Source: Chitinophaga eiseniae | Lineage (GTDB): Bacteria > Bacteroidota > Bacteroidia > Chitinophagales > Chitinophagaceae | Reading direction: 5' to 3' | NCBI RefSeq assembly: GCF_012641265.1 | Contig: NZ_JABAHZ010000003.1 | Coordinates: 372,001 to 436,000, forward strand | Length of the DNA stretch: 64,000 nucleotides | In this document: positions 1 through 8,761 of the stretch, piece by piece | Layout: each line of letters begins with the position of its first letter | How positions within the stretch are numbered: position 1 is the stretch's first letter | Notes under the pieces: generated by a model | What the model saw: only the letters and a program-made list of their open reading frames with translations | Told to the model about the DNA's origin: nothing | Databases searched by the model: none | Made by a program: the position numbers and the translations under genes

Positions 1-529
1 TCTTTTTACCGTGCAGGTTGGCAAACTGGTCCATGATACCACATTTCACACCAGGAAAGGTATGTTCTGCCTTCTGACCGATGAGCGCCATATCCATCCT
101 TCCCAGCTCATAACCAAACAGGTGGTCCAGCGCGGCTACCAGGCCACCTTCCACCGCAGCGGAGGAAGACATGCCCGCTCCAACCGGGATATCGCCTGCT
201 ACCACGCAGTCAAATCCCTGTACGGGTAATCCACGTTCCTGTAATTGGAATACTACGCCCATGAGATAGTTAATCCATCCCGGCGTAGGCTTTACATCAT
301 CCAGCGAAAATGATACGGTTTCATTCATGAATACCGCATGGGCATTACATTGCCGGGTATTATTGAGCGCAATAGCGTAGACTATTTTCTTGTCGATAGC
401 TGCTGGTAAAACAAAACCATCATTGTAATCAGTATGCTCTCCTATCAGATTGATTCTTCCTGGGGAAACAACCATTAACGGCTCTTTTTCAAATAAGTGG
501 ATAAACTGCTCCCTGGTGTTCTGTATCAT
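1..529 (-). CDS. galK: Galactokinase, N-terminal part (cut by window edge)
   Basis: Galactokinase phosphorylates galactose at C1 in the Leloir pathway. The first 176 codons are visible, reading leftwards from the ATG at 529. The N-terminal galactokinase signature SPGRINLIGEHTDYNDG lies near residues 21-37, the GHMP-kinase ATP-binding motif reads GAGMSSSAAVEGG, and the substrate-loop motif GVKCGIMDQF is present near the window edge. The remainder lies outside the window. The FucP-type sugar permease at 680-1999 lies upstream on the same strand, 150 bases away, so the two probably form a galactose uptake and use unit. A long hairpin at 598-656 lies between them and may reduce read-through. The identification is firm; completeness cannot be judged. 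Confidence 0.93.
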   Translation of the reverse strand, partial: MIQNTREQFIHLFEKEPLMVVSPGRINLIGEHTDYNDGFVLPAAIDKKIVYAIALNNTRQCNAHAVFMNETVSFSLDDVKPTPGWINYLMGVVFQLQERGLPVQGFDCVVAGDIPVGAGMSSSAAVEGGLVAALDHLFGYELGRMDMALIGQKAEHTFPGVKCGIMDQFANLHGKK

Positions 530-590
530 TCAAAAAATATTAAACGTAAAATTTACACCTAAAAATATAAATAATGATTCAGAAAAAAAA

Positions 591-660
591 GCAAAAAACT
601 ATTGAGGCGAATGACCAGGGGATTTTAATATCCGCCAGGGTCATTCGCCTCAATAGCTTT
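591..660. repeat. Long inverted repeat, copy A of the AAGCTATTG family
   Basis: Positions 599-616 pair perfectly with 639-656 (18 bp, 22-base loop). The left arm begins CTATTGAGGCGAATG. The outer A-run (593-598) and TTTAT side match the flanks of three other elements at 19.5, 47.2 and 53.2 kb. It lies downstream of the sugar permease and upstream of galK, so it could act as a terminator or a processing hairpin between them. Confidence 0.8.
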
Positions 661-679
661 ATGTTTTGAGCCTTCGGCT

Positions 680-1999
680 CTATTTTCCAATCTTATCTCC
701 TACTAATGCATAGAAGAGAATGTAGATATAGCAGGGTACCATGCAGTACAGGAAGGCGTGTCTGAAGTCGATGCTGGCGCTGTACAGGAAACTGAACATG
801 CTGTGTTGATCGAACATGCCGCTGTAGATCTGGGGGATCACACCACCACCGGCGATACCCATGATCAGCAGGGCGGAACCGATTTTGGTAAAGCGGCCCA
901 GGCCATCGATCGCCATGGGGAAGATGGCAGGCCACATCAGGGCGTTGGCCAGACCCAGCAAAGCGATAAAGGTTACCGCGGAAAAACCGGTGGTAAAATA
1001 AGCAGCAGTGGTAAACAGTACGCCAAGGATGGCGGAAATCTGTAATCCTTTTTTACCGCTGAGGTATTTCGGAATAGTAGCGATACCGATCACATACCCT
1101 ACCAGCATAGCTACCAGGGTAAAGGTGGTGAAGTATTTAGTATCGTCGACACTCATACCCAGTGATTTACCATATTGACCAATTACGTCACCGGCCATTA
1201 CTTCCACCCCTACATATACAAAGATGCAAAGCACACCCAGTACCAGCTGCGGAAACTGGAATACGCTGGTTTTGCCGGTAGTAGCGGCTGCAGTGGATTC
1301 ATCTTCTGTATTGGTATCAATTTCAGGTAAGGAAGAACGTTTGAGCAGGAAAGCCAGGATGGTTAATACGATGGCGATAGCTACGTATGGCCCGATAACG
1401 CGGGAAGCCAGGCTATCCAGTAGGGCATTTTTCTGCGCCGCATCTACAGCTGCTTTGATATCAGCTTCCAGTTTTTCAGCTCCTTTTAATACGATAGAAC
1501 TGAGGATCAATGGCGCTAATGCACCAGCGCTTTTATTACAGATACCCAGAATACTGATACGTTTGGCCGCACTTTCTTTAGGTCCGATGATACTGGCGTA
1601 AGGGTTGGAAGCGGTTTGCAGTAAAGATAATCCGGCTCCCTGGATAAATAACCCGGTCAGGAACATACCAAAACTACGGGCATTGGCAGCAGGGATAAAC
1701 ACCAGCGACCCGATGGCTATAATCAGGAGTCCTAAAGCCATCCCGTTCTTAAACCCTGTTTTATTCAGGATCATGGAAGAAGGGATAGAGAGGAAGAAAT
1801 AGGCCATGTAAAAGGCCATGGTTACCAGGAGCGCCTGCGATACATTCAACTCACACACTATCTGGAAAAACTGGATCAGGGTGCCATTGAGCCAGGTAAC
1901 AAACCCGAATACGAAGAACAATATGCCGATGATGGCCATTGATTGCGCATACCCGGCCTGCTTGGAAGGTACGTTCATTGTTACTGTTTGGTTGGACAT
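680..1999 (-). CDS. Sugar MFS transporter, FucP/GluP type (probable galactose/glucose:H+ symporter)
   Basis: A 439-residue major facilitator protein with about twelve hydrophobic segments. Its features fit the FucP family: an N-terminal helix ending FGFVTWLNGTLIQFF, the TASNPYASIIGP motif after TM4-5, and the QIYSGMFDQ region near the C-terminus. Members import fucose, glucose or galactose with protons across the inner membrane. Placement directly upstream of galK argues for galactose, which is an inference from context. The start ATG at 1999 gives a short hydrophilic leader before TM1, as usual for the family. The divergent neighbour at 2197 is a second, longer member of the same superfamily, and the two share a 197-base control region. 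Length is normal. Confidence 0.88.
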   Translation of the reverse strand: MSNQTVTMNVPSKQAGYAQSMAIIGILFFVFGFVTWLNGTLIQFFQIVCELNVSQALLVTMAFYMAYFFLSIPSSMILNKTGFKNGMALGLLIIAIGSLVFIPAANARSFGMFLTGLFIQGAGLSLLQTASNPYASIIGPKESAAKRISILGICNKSAGALAPLILSSIVLKGAEKLEADIKAAVDAAQKNALLDSLASRVIGPYVAIAIVLTILAFLLKRSSLPEIDTNTEDESTAAATTGKTSVFQFPQLVLGVLCIFVYVGVEVMAGDVIGQYGKSLGMSVDDTKYFTTFTLVAMLVGYVIGIATIPKYLSGKKGLQISAILGVLFTTAAYFTTGFSAVTFIALLGLANALMWPAIFPMAIDGLGRFTKIGSALLIMGIAGGGVIPQIYSGMFDQHSMFSFLYSASIDFRHAFLYCMVPCYIYILFYALVGDKIGK

Positions 2000-2084
2000 A
2001 ATCTGTCTGAATTATTTTTTTTGATAAGCGCGAACATAGTCAAACTTCTCCTATATTTCTTGTATATTTCGCAAATATTTTTGC

Positions 2085-2096
2085 TAAAACGTTTTA
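2085..2096. promoter_or_regulatory. Candidate LacI-family operator (TAAAACGTTTTA)
   Basis: A perfect 12-bp palindrome centred on CG in the A+T-rich region between the two divergent sugar permeases. The AAACGTTT core is typical of LacI/GalR-family operators. The same core occurs five bases before the NagB start at 11304. No LacI-family gene is in the window, so the regulator is unknown. Confidence 0.5.
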
Positions 2097-2196
2097 CCTG
2101 AATAGTAAATTGCAAGAATTATTTTACTTTTTAAAAAATTTTAAAAAAATAATTATACATTTATCCGGCAAAATTTCACTGTAACTTAACACGTTT

Positions 2197-4113
2197 ATGA
2201 CTCAGCAATCAAAACAAACCGCACAAAGCACTCATCCTTCGTTCTTTGTGCTTATTCTGGTTTTCTTTTTCTGGGGATTTCTGGCTGCGTCCAACAGTAT
2301 CTTTATCCCTTTTTGCAAATCGCACTTTAACCTTACCCAACTGGAGTCTCAACTGATCGACTTCTCTTTTTACAGCGCCTACTTTATCGGCTCCCTGATC
2401 CTGTACCTGGCATCTACGGCGAGAAAAGTAGATATCCTGAATAAGATCGGGTATAAAAAAGGTATTATCTACGGTTTATTGATCTCTGTACTGGGATCAG
2501 TGATTATGATTCCATGTGTCAACAAAGAAAAGATTGTTCCCATTAAGGAAACCATCGCAGACATCAACGGTTTCCAGGTAGATCAACAGTTACAGACTTC
2601 TGACCACCAGGTGAAAATCCGCCGCGAGAAAGAGGCCGGCACTTACGCCCTGCTGATCAGCAACAACGAATCAGCGGAAAAGTATACTTCTAACACCCAG
2701 CTGGCTTCCGCAGTTTCCGGAGGCTTTGCCAAAGACGATGAGCATCACCAGTATAAGGCTACCTTCACCAAAGCCAACCTGGAAAAGGTGATTACTGTAC
2801 TGGATACAGACTATAAACAAACAGTTACTTTCGGTTATTTTGCCCTGATCCTCATGGCCCTGTTTATTGTGGCTTTAGGATTTTCCCTGCAGCAAACAGC
2901 TGCCAACCCATTTGCCATCCTGCTCGGCGATCCCGCCAAAGGTGCACACCGTCTGAACCTCGCAGGTGGTATCAACTCATTCGGTACTACTATCGGGCCC
3001 ATTATCGTGAGCATGCTGCTCTTCGGCAACATTAAAGGAGGAGACGTAAGTACAGATATCAGCAAGATCAACACCTTATACTTCCTGCTGATAGCCCTGT
3101 TCCTGATTGCCGCAGCCATCTTTGCTTTTGTGAAGATGCCGGAAAGCCAGGACACTGAAGCGTTTGAGTCTTCGCCTAAAGCTACTAAATCGCTACTGGG
3201 TATCACCTTCATGTTCATCCTGATCCTCATGGGATTGGTACTGAAATTTGAACTGCCGCTCTTCATCGCCGGCATCATAGGTATCATCGGTATCCTGTTC
3301 TACACTAAAATATCGTCTGCCAATAACAGTGAAGGCTGGGGCGCCATGAAATACCCTCAGCTGATCCTGGGTATGCTGGCCATCTTCATTTATGTAGGGG
3401 TAGAAGTAACCATTGCCAGTAACCTCGGCGCCTTGCTGAAACATCCGGGCTTCCTCACGGAAAAAGGATTGGCAGAATCAGAACTGGATCCTTACGTTTC
3501 CCTGTTCTGGGGCAGTATGATGATTGGCCGCTGGACCGGCGCCATCAGCGTGTTCAATGTTTCCAAAACCGTACGTAACATATTGTGTGTAATCGTTCCG
3601 TTTGTGGCATACGGCGTAATTCTTGGCGCCAACAGCATTAAAGGCAACGACATCACGGTATTATTCCCCTATGCTATCTGTATCGTAGTACAGATTATCG
3701 GCTTCTTCGCAGGACAGGATAAACCTGCCAAAACCCTGATGGTCTTCGGTCTGCTGGGTGTGGCCTCTATCCTTATCGGTTTATTCACTTCCGGTCAGCT
3801 GGCTACTTTCGCCTTCATCAGTGGCGGATTATTCTGCTCCGTGATGTGGCCCAGCATCTTCGCCCTGTCTATCGCAGGTCTGGGTAAATATACAGGTCAG
3901 GGCTCTGCCTTCCTGGTAATGATGATTCTTGGTGGATCACTGGTACCTCCGGTACAGGGTGGTCTGGCAGATATTTCAAGCATTGGTATTCACGCCTCTT
4001 ACATGATCCCGGCGCTGTGCTTTGCTTATCTCGCGTTCTTCGCATTTAGAGTTAAAACCATTTTAAAATCTCAAGGAATTGATTATGAGTCAGCAGTTAG
4101 CGGTGGGCATTGA
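2197..4113 (+). CDS. Extended sugar MFS transporter, probable N-acetylglucosamine permease
   Basis: A FucP-superfamily permease of 638 residues, against about 430 usual. The N-terminal half holds [17 protein letters not shown] near residues 22-39 and [14 protein letters not shown] near residues 231-244, matching the family's conserved TM1 and TM5 regions. Two insertions explain the extra length. A roughly 100-residue hydrophilic segment (about 109-210) lies between early membrane helices and is probably periplasmic. A second segment (about 316-375) adds one or two hydrophobic helices. It overlaps the following ROK kinase by 29 bases, so translation is probably coupled. GlcNAc as substrate is inferred from the ROK kinase, hexosaminidase and NagB downstream. 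The divergent region upstream holds a palindromic operator candidate. Confidence 0.82.
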   Translation: MTQQSKQTAQSTHPSFFVLILVFFFWGFLAASNSIFIPFCKSHFNLTQLESQLIDFSFYSAYFIGSLILYLASTARKVDILNKIGYKKGIIYGLLISVLGSVIMIPCVNKEKIVPIKETIADINGFQVDQQLQTSDHQVKIRREKEAGTYALLISNNESAEKYTSNTQLASAVSGGFAKDDEHHQYKATFTKANLEKVITVLDTDYKQTVTFGYFALILMALFIVALGFSLQQTAANPFAILLGDPAKGAHRLNLAGGINSFGTTIGPIIVSMLLFGNIKGGDVSTDISKINTLYFLLIALFLIAAAIFAFVKMPESQDTEAFESSPKATKSLLGITFMFILILMGLVLKFELPLFIAGIIGIIGILFYTKISSANNSEGWGAMKYPQLILGMLAIFIYVGVEVTIASNLGALLKHPGFLTEKGLAESELDPYVSLFWGSMMIGRWTGAISVFNVSKTVRNILCVIVPFVAYGVILGANSIKGNDITVLFPYAICIVVQIIGFFAGQDKPAKTLMVFGLLGVASILIGLFTSGQLATFAFISGGLFCSVMWPSIFALSIAGLGKYTGQGSAFLVMMILGGSLVPPVQGGLADISSIGIHASYMIPALCFAYLAFFAFRVKTILKSQGIDYESAVSGGH

Positions 4114-5050
4114 TATTGGAGGCACTAACACCAAATTTGGAATTGTAGATCGCAGGGGAAATATTTTATGTGATGGTCGTATGTTGACCAACCAGCATGA
4201 AGAAGTATCTTGCTTTCTCGATGAATTACACGGACACCTGGCTACGCTGATTGAGCAGGTGGGAGGTATTGAAAATATAAAAGGTATCGGCGTAGGCGCC
4301 CCCAATGGCAACTACTATACCGGTAATATTGAATATGCGCCAAACCTGCGCTGGAAAGGGGTAGTTCCTTTAGCCAGTTTGCTGGAACAGAAATTTGGCC
4401 TGCCTACCGTACTCACCAACGACGCTAATGCCGCTGCCCTGGGAGAACTGATTTATGGCGCTGCGAGGGGCATGAAAGACTTTATCGTGATCACGCTGGG
4501 TACCGGCGTAGGCAGTGGTATCGTTGCCAACGGACAGCTGATTTATGGTCATGATGGTTTTGCCGGGGAACTGGGTCACTGTATCGTGCTTCCAGGAGGC
4601 CGCTACCATCCGGGTACCGGCGCACACGGCTCGCTGGAAGCCTACGCTTCCGCTACCGGTGTTACCAACACCGCCATCGAGTTCCTGGCTACCCGCCCGG
4701 ACACTCCCAGCCTGATGCGCGAACATACCAAAGAGGAAATCAATTCCAAGCTCATCTATGAAGCTGCCATGAAAGGCGATCCGCTGGCCATGGAAGTATA
4801 CGAGTTCACCGGTAAAATACTGGGTGAAGCCCTCGCCAACTTCGTGATGTTCTCCAGCCCCGAAGCCATCGTACTTTTCGGCGGTCTTACCAAAGCGGGC
4901 GACCTGATCATGAAACCTGTGCGGGAACATATGGAAAAGAACCTGCTCCCCATATTCCAGAATAAAGTTAAATTGCTGTTCTCTGAACTGAGAGAAAGCG
5001 ACGCAGCTATCCTGGGCGCCAGCGCACTGGCATGGGAGATGAAAGACTAG
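4085..5050 (+). CDS. ROK-family sugar kinase (glucokinase / N-acetylglucosamine kinase type)
   Basis: ROK kinases phosphorylate hexoses in the cytoplasm using ATP. The phosphate-binding motif [13 protein letters not shown] lies at the N-terminus, the catalytic region [12 protein letters not shown] near residues 116-127, and [12 protein letters not shown] follows. After it comes [13 protein letters not shown], where most ROK kinases have a zinc-binding H-x9-C-x-C-GxxGC segment. Here the cysteine cluster is reduced, as in some Bacteroidota glucokinases. The ATG at 4085 is chosen over the TTG at 4079 because AAGG at 4073-4076 is well spaced to it. The gene overlaps the upstream permease, so it most likely phosphorylates the imported sugar. 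GlcNAc is the best guess from context; glucose cannot be excluded. Confidence 0.87.
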   Translation: MSQQLAVGIDIGGTNTKFGIVDRRGNILCDGRMLTNQHEEVSCFLDELHGHLATLIEQVGGIENIKGIGVGAPNGNYYTGNIEYAPNLRWKGVVPLASLLEQKFGLPTVLTNDANAAALGELIYGAARGMKDFIVITLGTGVGSGIVANGQLIYGHDGFAGELGHCIVLPGGRYHPGTGAHGSLEAYASATGVTNTAIEFLATRPDTPSLMREHTKEEINSKLIYEAAMKGDPLAMEVYEFTGKILGEALANFVMFSSPEAIVLFGGLTKAGDLIMKPVREHMEKNLLPIFQNKVKLLFSELRESDAAILGASALAWEMKD

Positions 5051-5095
5051 CTGCCGCCACGGTGTTGCAAGCTAAACGCATATAAAATGCTTTTT

Positions 5096-6151
5096 ATGAA
5101 AGATAGAAGATCATTCCTGAAAACAGCGGCCCTTGGCGCCGCTGTTTTCTCTTTGGATGGAGTAACGGGAACGCCTGCACGTTCACAGGGGAAAAATAAA
5201 ATCGTAAAGGGAAAGCCCATCGTGGTATCCACCTGGGATTTTGGACGTGCCGCCAACGCCGCTGCCTGGGAAATCCTGAAAAAAGGAGGACGCGCCCTCG
5301 ACGCCGTGGAAGCAGGGGTTAGAGTACCCGAAGCCGATCCCAATAACCACACCGTAGGCTATTCCGGCTATCCCGACCGCGATGGCCGCGTTACCCTCGA
5401 TGCCTGTATCATGGACGAACACGGCAACTGCGGCTCCGTAGGCGCCCTCGAACATGTTACCCACGCCATTTCCGTAGCCCGCATGGTGATGGAAAGAACG
5501 CCACATGTAATGCTCGTAGGCGATGGCGCCCTGCAGTTTGCACTGGCCAACGGCTTTCAGAAAGAAAACCTGCTCACGCCGGAATCTGAAAAAGCATGGA
5601 AGGAATGGCTCAAAACATCGGAATATAAACCGGTTATCAATATAGAAAACAAATCATACACACCCACCAACGGCGCTACCGCATTCAATCCGCTGATGCT
5701 GCCAGGGAATGTGTATAACCACGATACCATTGGCATGGTAGCCATGGACGCCGAAGGCAATCTCTCCGGCGCCTGCACCACCAGCGGTATGGCCTTCAAA
5801 TTACACGGCCGCCTGGGAGATTCTCCTATCATCGGCGCCGGCCTCTATGTGGATAATGAAGTAGGCGCTGCTACCAGCACCGGTGTGGGGGAAGAAGTGA
5901 TTAAAATTGTAGGCAGCCACCTGGTCGTGGAACTGATGCGCCAGGGTTATCCACCGGAAAAAGCCTGCAAGGAAGCAGTAGAACGTATTGTGAAAAGAAG
6001 CCCTTCCAAAGCAAAAGAAATCCAGGTGGGCTTCCTCGCCCTCAATAAAAAAGGCGAACACGGCGCCTATTGCCTGCAAAAAGGATTCAACTACGCCGCT
6101 TGCACCAGCGACACCAGCAATATTTTAATTGATGGTAAACATTACTTCTAG
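5096..6151 (+). CDS. N4-(beta-N-acetylglucosaminyl)-L-asparaginase (glycosylasparaginase), Tat-exported
   Basis: This Ntn-hydrolase cleaves the GlcNAc-Asn bond of N-glycoproteins, giving aspartate and 1-amino-GlcNAc. The N-terminus carries a twin-arginine signal (DRRSFLKTAALGAAVFSL), so folded export to the periplasm is likely. The autoproteolysis site reads NHDTIGMVAMD, with Thr211 (numbered from the 5096 ATG) as the expected nucleophile exposed by cleavage after Asp210. The TTSGMAFKLHGRLGDSPIIG stretch is the conserved substrate-pocket region of the beta subunit. An ATG at 5087 is also in frame, but the 5096 start gives the standard Tat layout. It follows the kinase by 45 bases. A hairpin (6165-6193) follows. 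The enzyme class is known from flavobacteria such as Elizabethkingia. Confidence 0.92.
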   Translation: MKDRRSFLKTAALGAAVFSLDGVTGTPARSQGKNKIVKGKPIVVSTWDFGRAANAAAWEILKKGGRALDAVEAGVRVPEADPNNHTVGYSGYPDRDGRVTLDACIMDEHGNCGSVGALEHVTHAISVARMVMERTPHVMLVGDGALQFALANGFQKENLLTPESEKAWKEWLKTSEYKPVINIENKSYTPTNGATAFNPLMLPGNVYNHDTIGMVAMDAEGNLSGACTTSGMAFKLHGRLGDSPIIGAGLYVDNEVGAATSTGVGEEVIKIVGSHLVVELMRQGYPPEKACKEAVERIVKRSPSKAKEIQVGFLALNKKGEHGAYCLQKGFNYAACTSDTSNILIDGKHYF

Positions 6152-6164
6152 CAATTCATTACGG

Positions 6165-6193
6165 GCCATCAGCCGCTGGTAGCGGCTGATGGC
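6165..6193. terminator. 13-bp perfect hairpin after the glycosylasparaginase gene
   Basis: GCCATCAGCCGCT (6165-6177) pairs with 6181-6193 across a 3-base loop. No U-run follows, so it may be an mRNA-stabilising or attenuating stem rather than a full terminator. It separates the first three genes of the block from cutC. Confidence 0.6.
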
Positions 6194-6213
6194 TATCTCC
6201 TAAAAACAATCAT

Positions 6214-6969
6214 ATGGCTTTTACCCTCGAAATATGCGCCGCATCCCTTGCAAGCTGCATCGCTGCCGTAGAAGGAGGTGCTAACCGCATAGAACTCTGC
6301 GACAACCTGCTGGAAGGCGGCACCACACCCAGCTATGCAACCATTGCACTGGCCAGGGAAAAAGTAAAAATAGATCTCTACCCGATTATACGCCCACGTG
6401 GCGGCGACTTCCTCTACTCCGACCTGGAGTTTGAAGTCATGAAAAAAGATATTGAGCTATGCAAACAACTGGGCTGTAATGGCGTAGTGATCGGCATCCT
6501 GCTACCCAATGGCCGGGTAGACCAGGAAAGATGCCGCATACTCACTCAACTCGCATGGCCCATGGGCGTTACCTTTCACCGCGCATTCGACATGACCGAC
6601 AACCCGTTTGAAGCACTGGAAGATATTATCTCCATTGGCTGCGAACGTATCCTCACCTCCGGCGCCCGCAATACAGCAGTAGAAGGCGCCGCTCTCCTCA
6701 AAGACCTGCTGGAACGCGCCAACGACCGCATCGCCATCATGGCCGGTTCTGGCGTACGCGCTACCAATATTGCACAACTCATCCAAACCACTGGCATTAC
6801 CGAATTCCACACCACTGCCAAAGCTTACGAAGAAAGTAAAATGGTGTACAGAAATCCCAATGTAAGCATGGGCGGCATTCCCGGCGTTCCCGAATACGGT
6901 ATCTCTGTCACCCAGGAAAAAGAAGTCGCACTAATCCGTGAAATTGGCGAGAAAACATTATTATCTTAG
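6214..6969 (+). CDS. cutC: CutC-family protein (TIM barrel)
   Basis: A 251-residue protein matching the CutC family along its length: LEICAASLASCIAAVEGGANRIEL split around residues 4-27, RPRGGDFLYS near residue 61, and TFHRAFDMTDNP near residue 119. CutC was named for copper tolerance, but the barrel fold and its usual gene neighbours have left its biochemical role unclear. Here it lies inside an amino-sugar/glycoprotein catabolic block, and none of the neighbouring genes concerns copper. That favours a role in sugar or small-molecule metabolism, which is inference. The family call is secure and the function is not. Length is normal and there is no signal peptide, so it is cytoplasmic. Confidence 0.88.
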   Translation: MAFTLEICAASLASCIAAVEGGANRIELCDNLLEGGTTPSYATIALAREKVKIDLYPIIRPRGGDFLYSDLEFEVMKKDIELCKQLGCNGVVIGILLPNGRVDQERCRILTQLAWPMGVTFHRAFDMTDNPFEALEDIISIGCERILTSGARNTAVEGAALLKDLLERANDRIAIMAGSGVRATNIAQLIQTTGITEFHTTAKAYEESKMVYRNPNVSMGGIPGVPEYGISVTQEKEVALIREIGEKTLLS

Positions 6970-7078
6970 CCCTCATTGTTTAGCTGACTATCCTGTTTTT
7001 AGCTGGTTGTATCTGAAACCCTTATTTATTAATTATAAGCTGGCAGTCACGGGCTGACCACAAAAAGTGAACAACGAA

Positions 7079-7963
7079 ATGAAAAGACTAATCATTGCAA
7101 CGGGCTTGTTGCTTGGCGGATTTTTTGCGCAAGCCCAAATCAAAGGGGTAAAACATGTCATCCTGATTGGCATGGATGGCTTTGGGGCATACTGTTTTCC
7201 CAAGGTCGACAACCCCAACATGAAACAAATGATGCAGGATGGCGCATGGACGCTTCAGGCCCGCAGTGTACTACCTTCTTCCAGTGCGGTGAACTGGGCT
7301 TCCATGGTGATGGGCGCTGGCCCCGAATTACACGGCTACACCGAATGGGATAGCAAAAAACCGGAACTGCCCTCCCGGGAACTCGACCAGTATGGGATGT
7401 TCCCCTCTATCTACACCCTGCTGCGGGAACAAAAACCCCAATCAGAAATCGGTGTCATATATAGCTGGAGCGGAATCGGGTATCTCTTCCCAAAAGCAGC
7501 CGTGAATAAGGAACTGGCCTGTCATGATAACGATAGCCTGGCTACAGCCGCCTCTATTGCTTATATTAAAGAAAAGAAGCCGGACTTCCTGTTCATCCAC
7601 TTCGATGAACCTGATGGCACCGGGCATAATATCGGGCACAATATTCAGCCTTACTTTGACCAGGTACACAAAAACGATGTGCTGTTGGGACAAATATTAC
7701 AGGCGGTGAAAGATGCCGGCATGTGGGATAATACTATCATCCTGCTCACCGCAGATCATGGTGGTATCAACAAAGGACATGGTGGTAAAACTATGCAAGA
7801 AATGCAGATTCCCTGGATTATCCGCGGACCCGGCATCGCTAAAAATAAAGAAATTAAAAGCAGTGTAATGACCTATGACACTGCGGCTACGCTCGCCTGG
7901 ATCTTCGGTTTAAAAACACCGCAGGTATGGACGGGCAAACCAGTAAAGGAAGCCTTTAAATAA
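7079..7963 (+). CDS. Secreted alkaline-phosphatase-superfamily phosphodiesterase/pyrophosphatase
   Basis: This belongs to the type I phosphodiesterase/nucleotide pyrophosphatase branch. The ATG at 7079 gives a clean signal peptide (MKRLIIATGLLLGGFFAQAQ); a GTG at 7067 is possible but adds only hydrophilic residues. Metal ligands follow the superfamily order: GMDGFG (first Asp), the nucleophile region LPSSSAVNWASM, FDEPDGTGH (Asp/His), LLTADHGG (Asp/His) and GHGGKT (His). The protein is therefore probably an active periplasmic or surface enzyme binding two metal ions. It is 7 bases before the EEP-family gene, so the two are almost certainly co-transcribed. The likely substrate is a phosphodiester or phosphomonoester on a glycan or lipid, but the sequence does not fix it. 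Confidence 0.85.
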   Translation: MKRLIIATGLLLGGFFAQAQIKGVKHVILIGMDGFGAYCFPKVDNPNMKQMMQDGAWTLQARSVLPSSSAVNWASMVMGAGPELHGYTEWDSKKPELPSRELDQYGMFPSIYTLLREQKPQSEIGVIYSWSGIGYLFPKAAVNKELACHDNDSLATAASIAYIKEKKPDFLFIHFDEPDGTGHNIGHNIQPYFDQVHKNDVLLGQILQAVKDAGMWDNTIILLTADHGGINKGHGGKTMQEMQIPWIIRGPGIAKNKEIKSSVMTYDTAATLAWIFGLKTPQVWTGKPVKEAFK

Positions 7964-7970
7964 CAATGCT

Positions 7971-8741
7971 ATGAAAAAAATGCTGCTGAGTACCCTGGTA
8001 TGTTTTACCACCTTGACACTTTTTGCACAGGTACAAAAAGTAAAGGTATTGACCTATAACATTCATCATGCAGAAAACATGAAGCAGGTACTGGACGTAC
8101 AGGGCATCGCCAACGTAATACTGGCCACCAATCCCGACCTGGTGGCACTACAGGAAGTAGACAGTGTTACCGGCCGTACCCACCAGTCAGATCAGCTCAA
8201 GGAGCTGGCATCCATCACGGGCATGTATACCTATTTCGTGAAAGCGATGGACTTCGATGGCGGCGGATATGGCACCGGTATCCTTTCCCGGTATCCCATC
8301 AACAGTAGCACTACCCTGCCATTACCTTCCACCAAAGGCAATGAGCCCCGGGCAGCCGGCATTGTTACCGTGAAATTACCCGGCAACGACAGCACCCTGA
8401 GCTTCGTCACCACCCACCTCGATGCAGGAAAGCGTGCCACCGATCGTATTGCACAAGCCAATGCGCTGGCCACCTACTTCAAAGAAACTGCTACTCCTGT
8501 GATCATGGCGGGCGATTTCAATGCGATCCCTGCTGCTAAGGAGATAGCTGTACTCAAAGAAGTATTTTCCGACGCTACCACCCAGATGGGACCGACCTTC
8601 CCATCGGATACGCCGAAGATCAAAATAGATTATATCATGACAGCCCCCAAACACAAATGGACCGTGGTGGCAGCACGTATTATCGAAGAAACCGTGGCTT
8701 CCGATCACCGGCCCGTACTCTGTGAACTGGAGCTGAAATAA
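7971..8741 (+). CDS. Secreted endonuclease/exonuclease/phosphatase (EEP) family protein
   Basis: A 256-residue EEP-fold enzyme with an N-terminal signal peptide (MKKMLLSTLVCFTTLTLFAQ). The family's metal-site and catalytic motifs are all present: LTYNIHHAEN (Asn), LVALQEVD (Glu), THLDAG (His), GDFNAIP (Asp/Asn) and SDHRPV (Asp/His) near the C-terminus. EEP proteins include DNases, sphingomyelinases and inositol-phosphate phosphatases. Export and the neighbouring phosphodiesterase make a phospholipid, phosphoglycan or GPI-like substrate more likely than DNA, but this is inference. It sits between the phosphatase (7-base gap) and the hexosaminidase (20-base gap). Length is typical. Confidence 0.85.
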   Translation: MKKMLLSTLVCFTTLTLFAQVQKVKVLTYNIHHAENMKQVLDVQGIANVILATNPDLVALQEVDSVTGRTHQSDQLKELASITGMYTYFVKAMDFDGGGYGTGILSRYPINSSTTLPLPSTKGNEPRAAGIVTVKLPGNDSTLSFVTTHLDAGKRATDRIAQANALATYFKETATPVIMAGDFNAIPAAKEIAVLKEVFSDATTQMGPTFPSDTPKIKIDYIMTAPKHKWTVVAARIIEETVASDHRPVLCELELK

Positions 8742-8761
8742 TAGAAAAAACAATCCATTAT

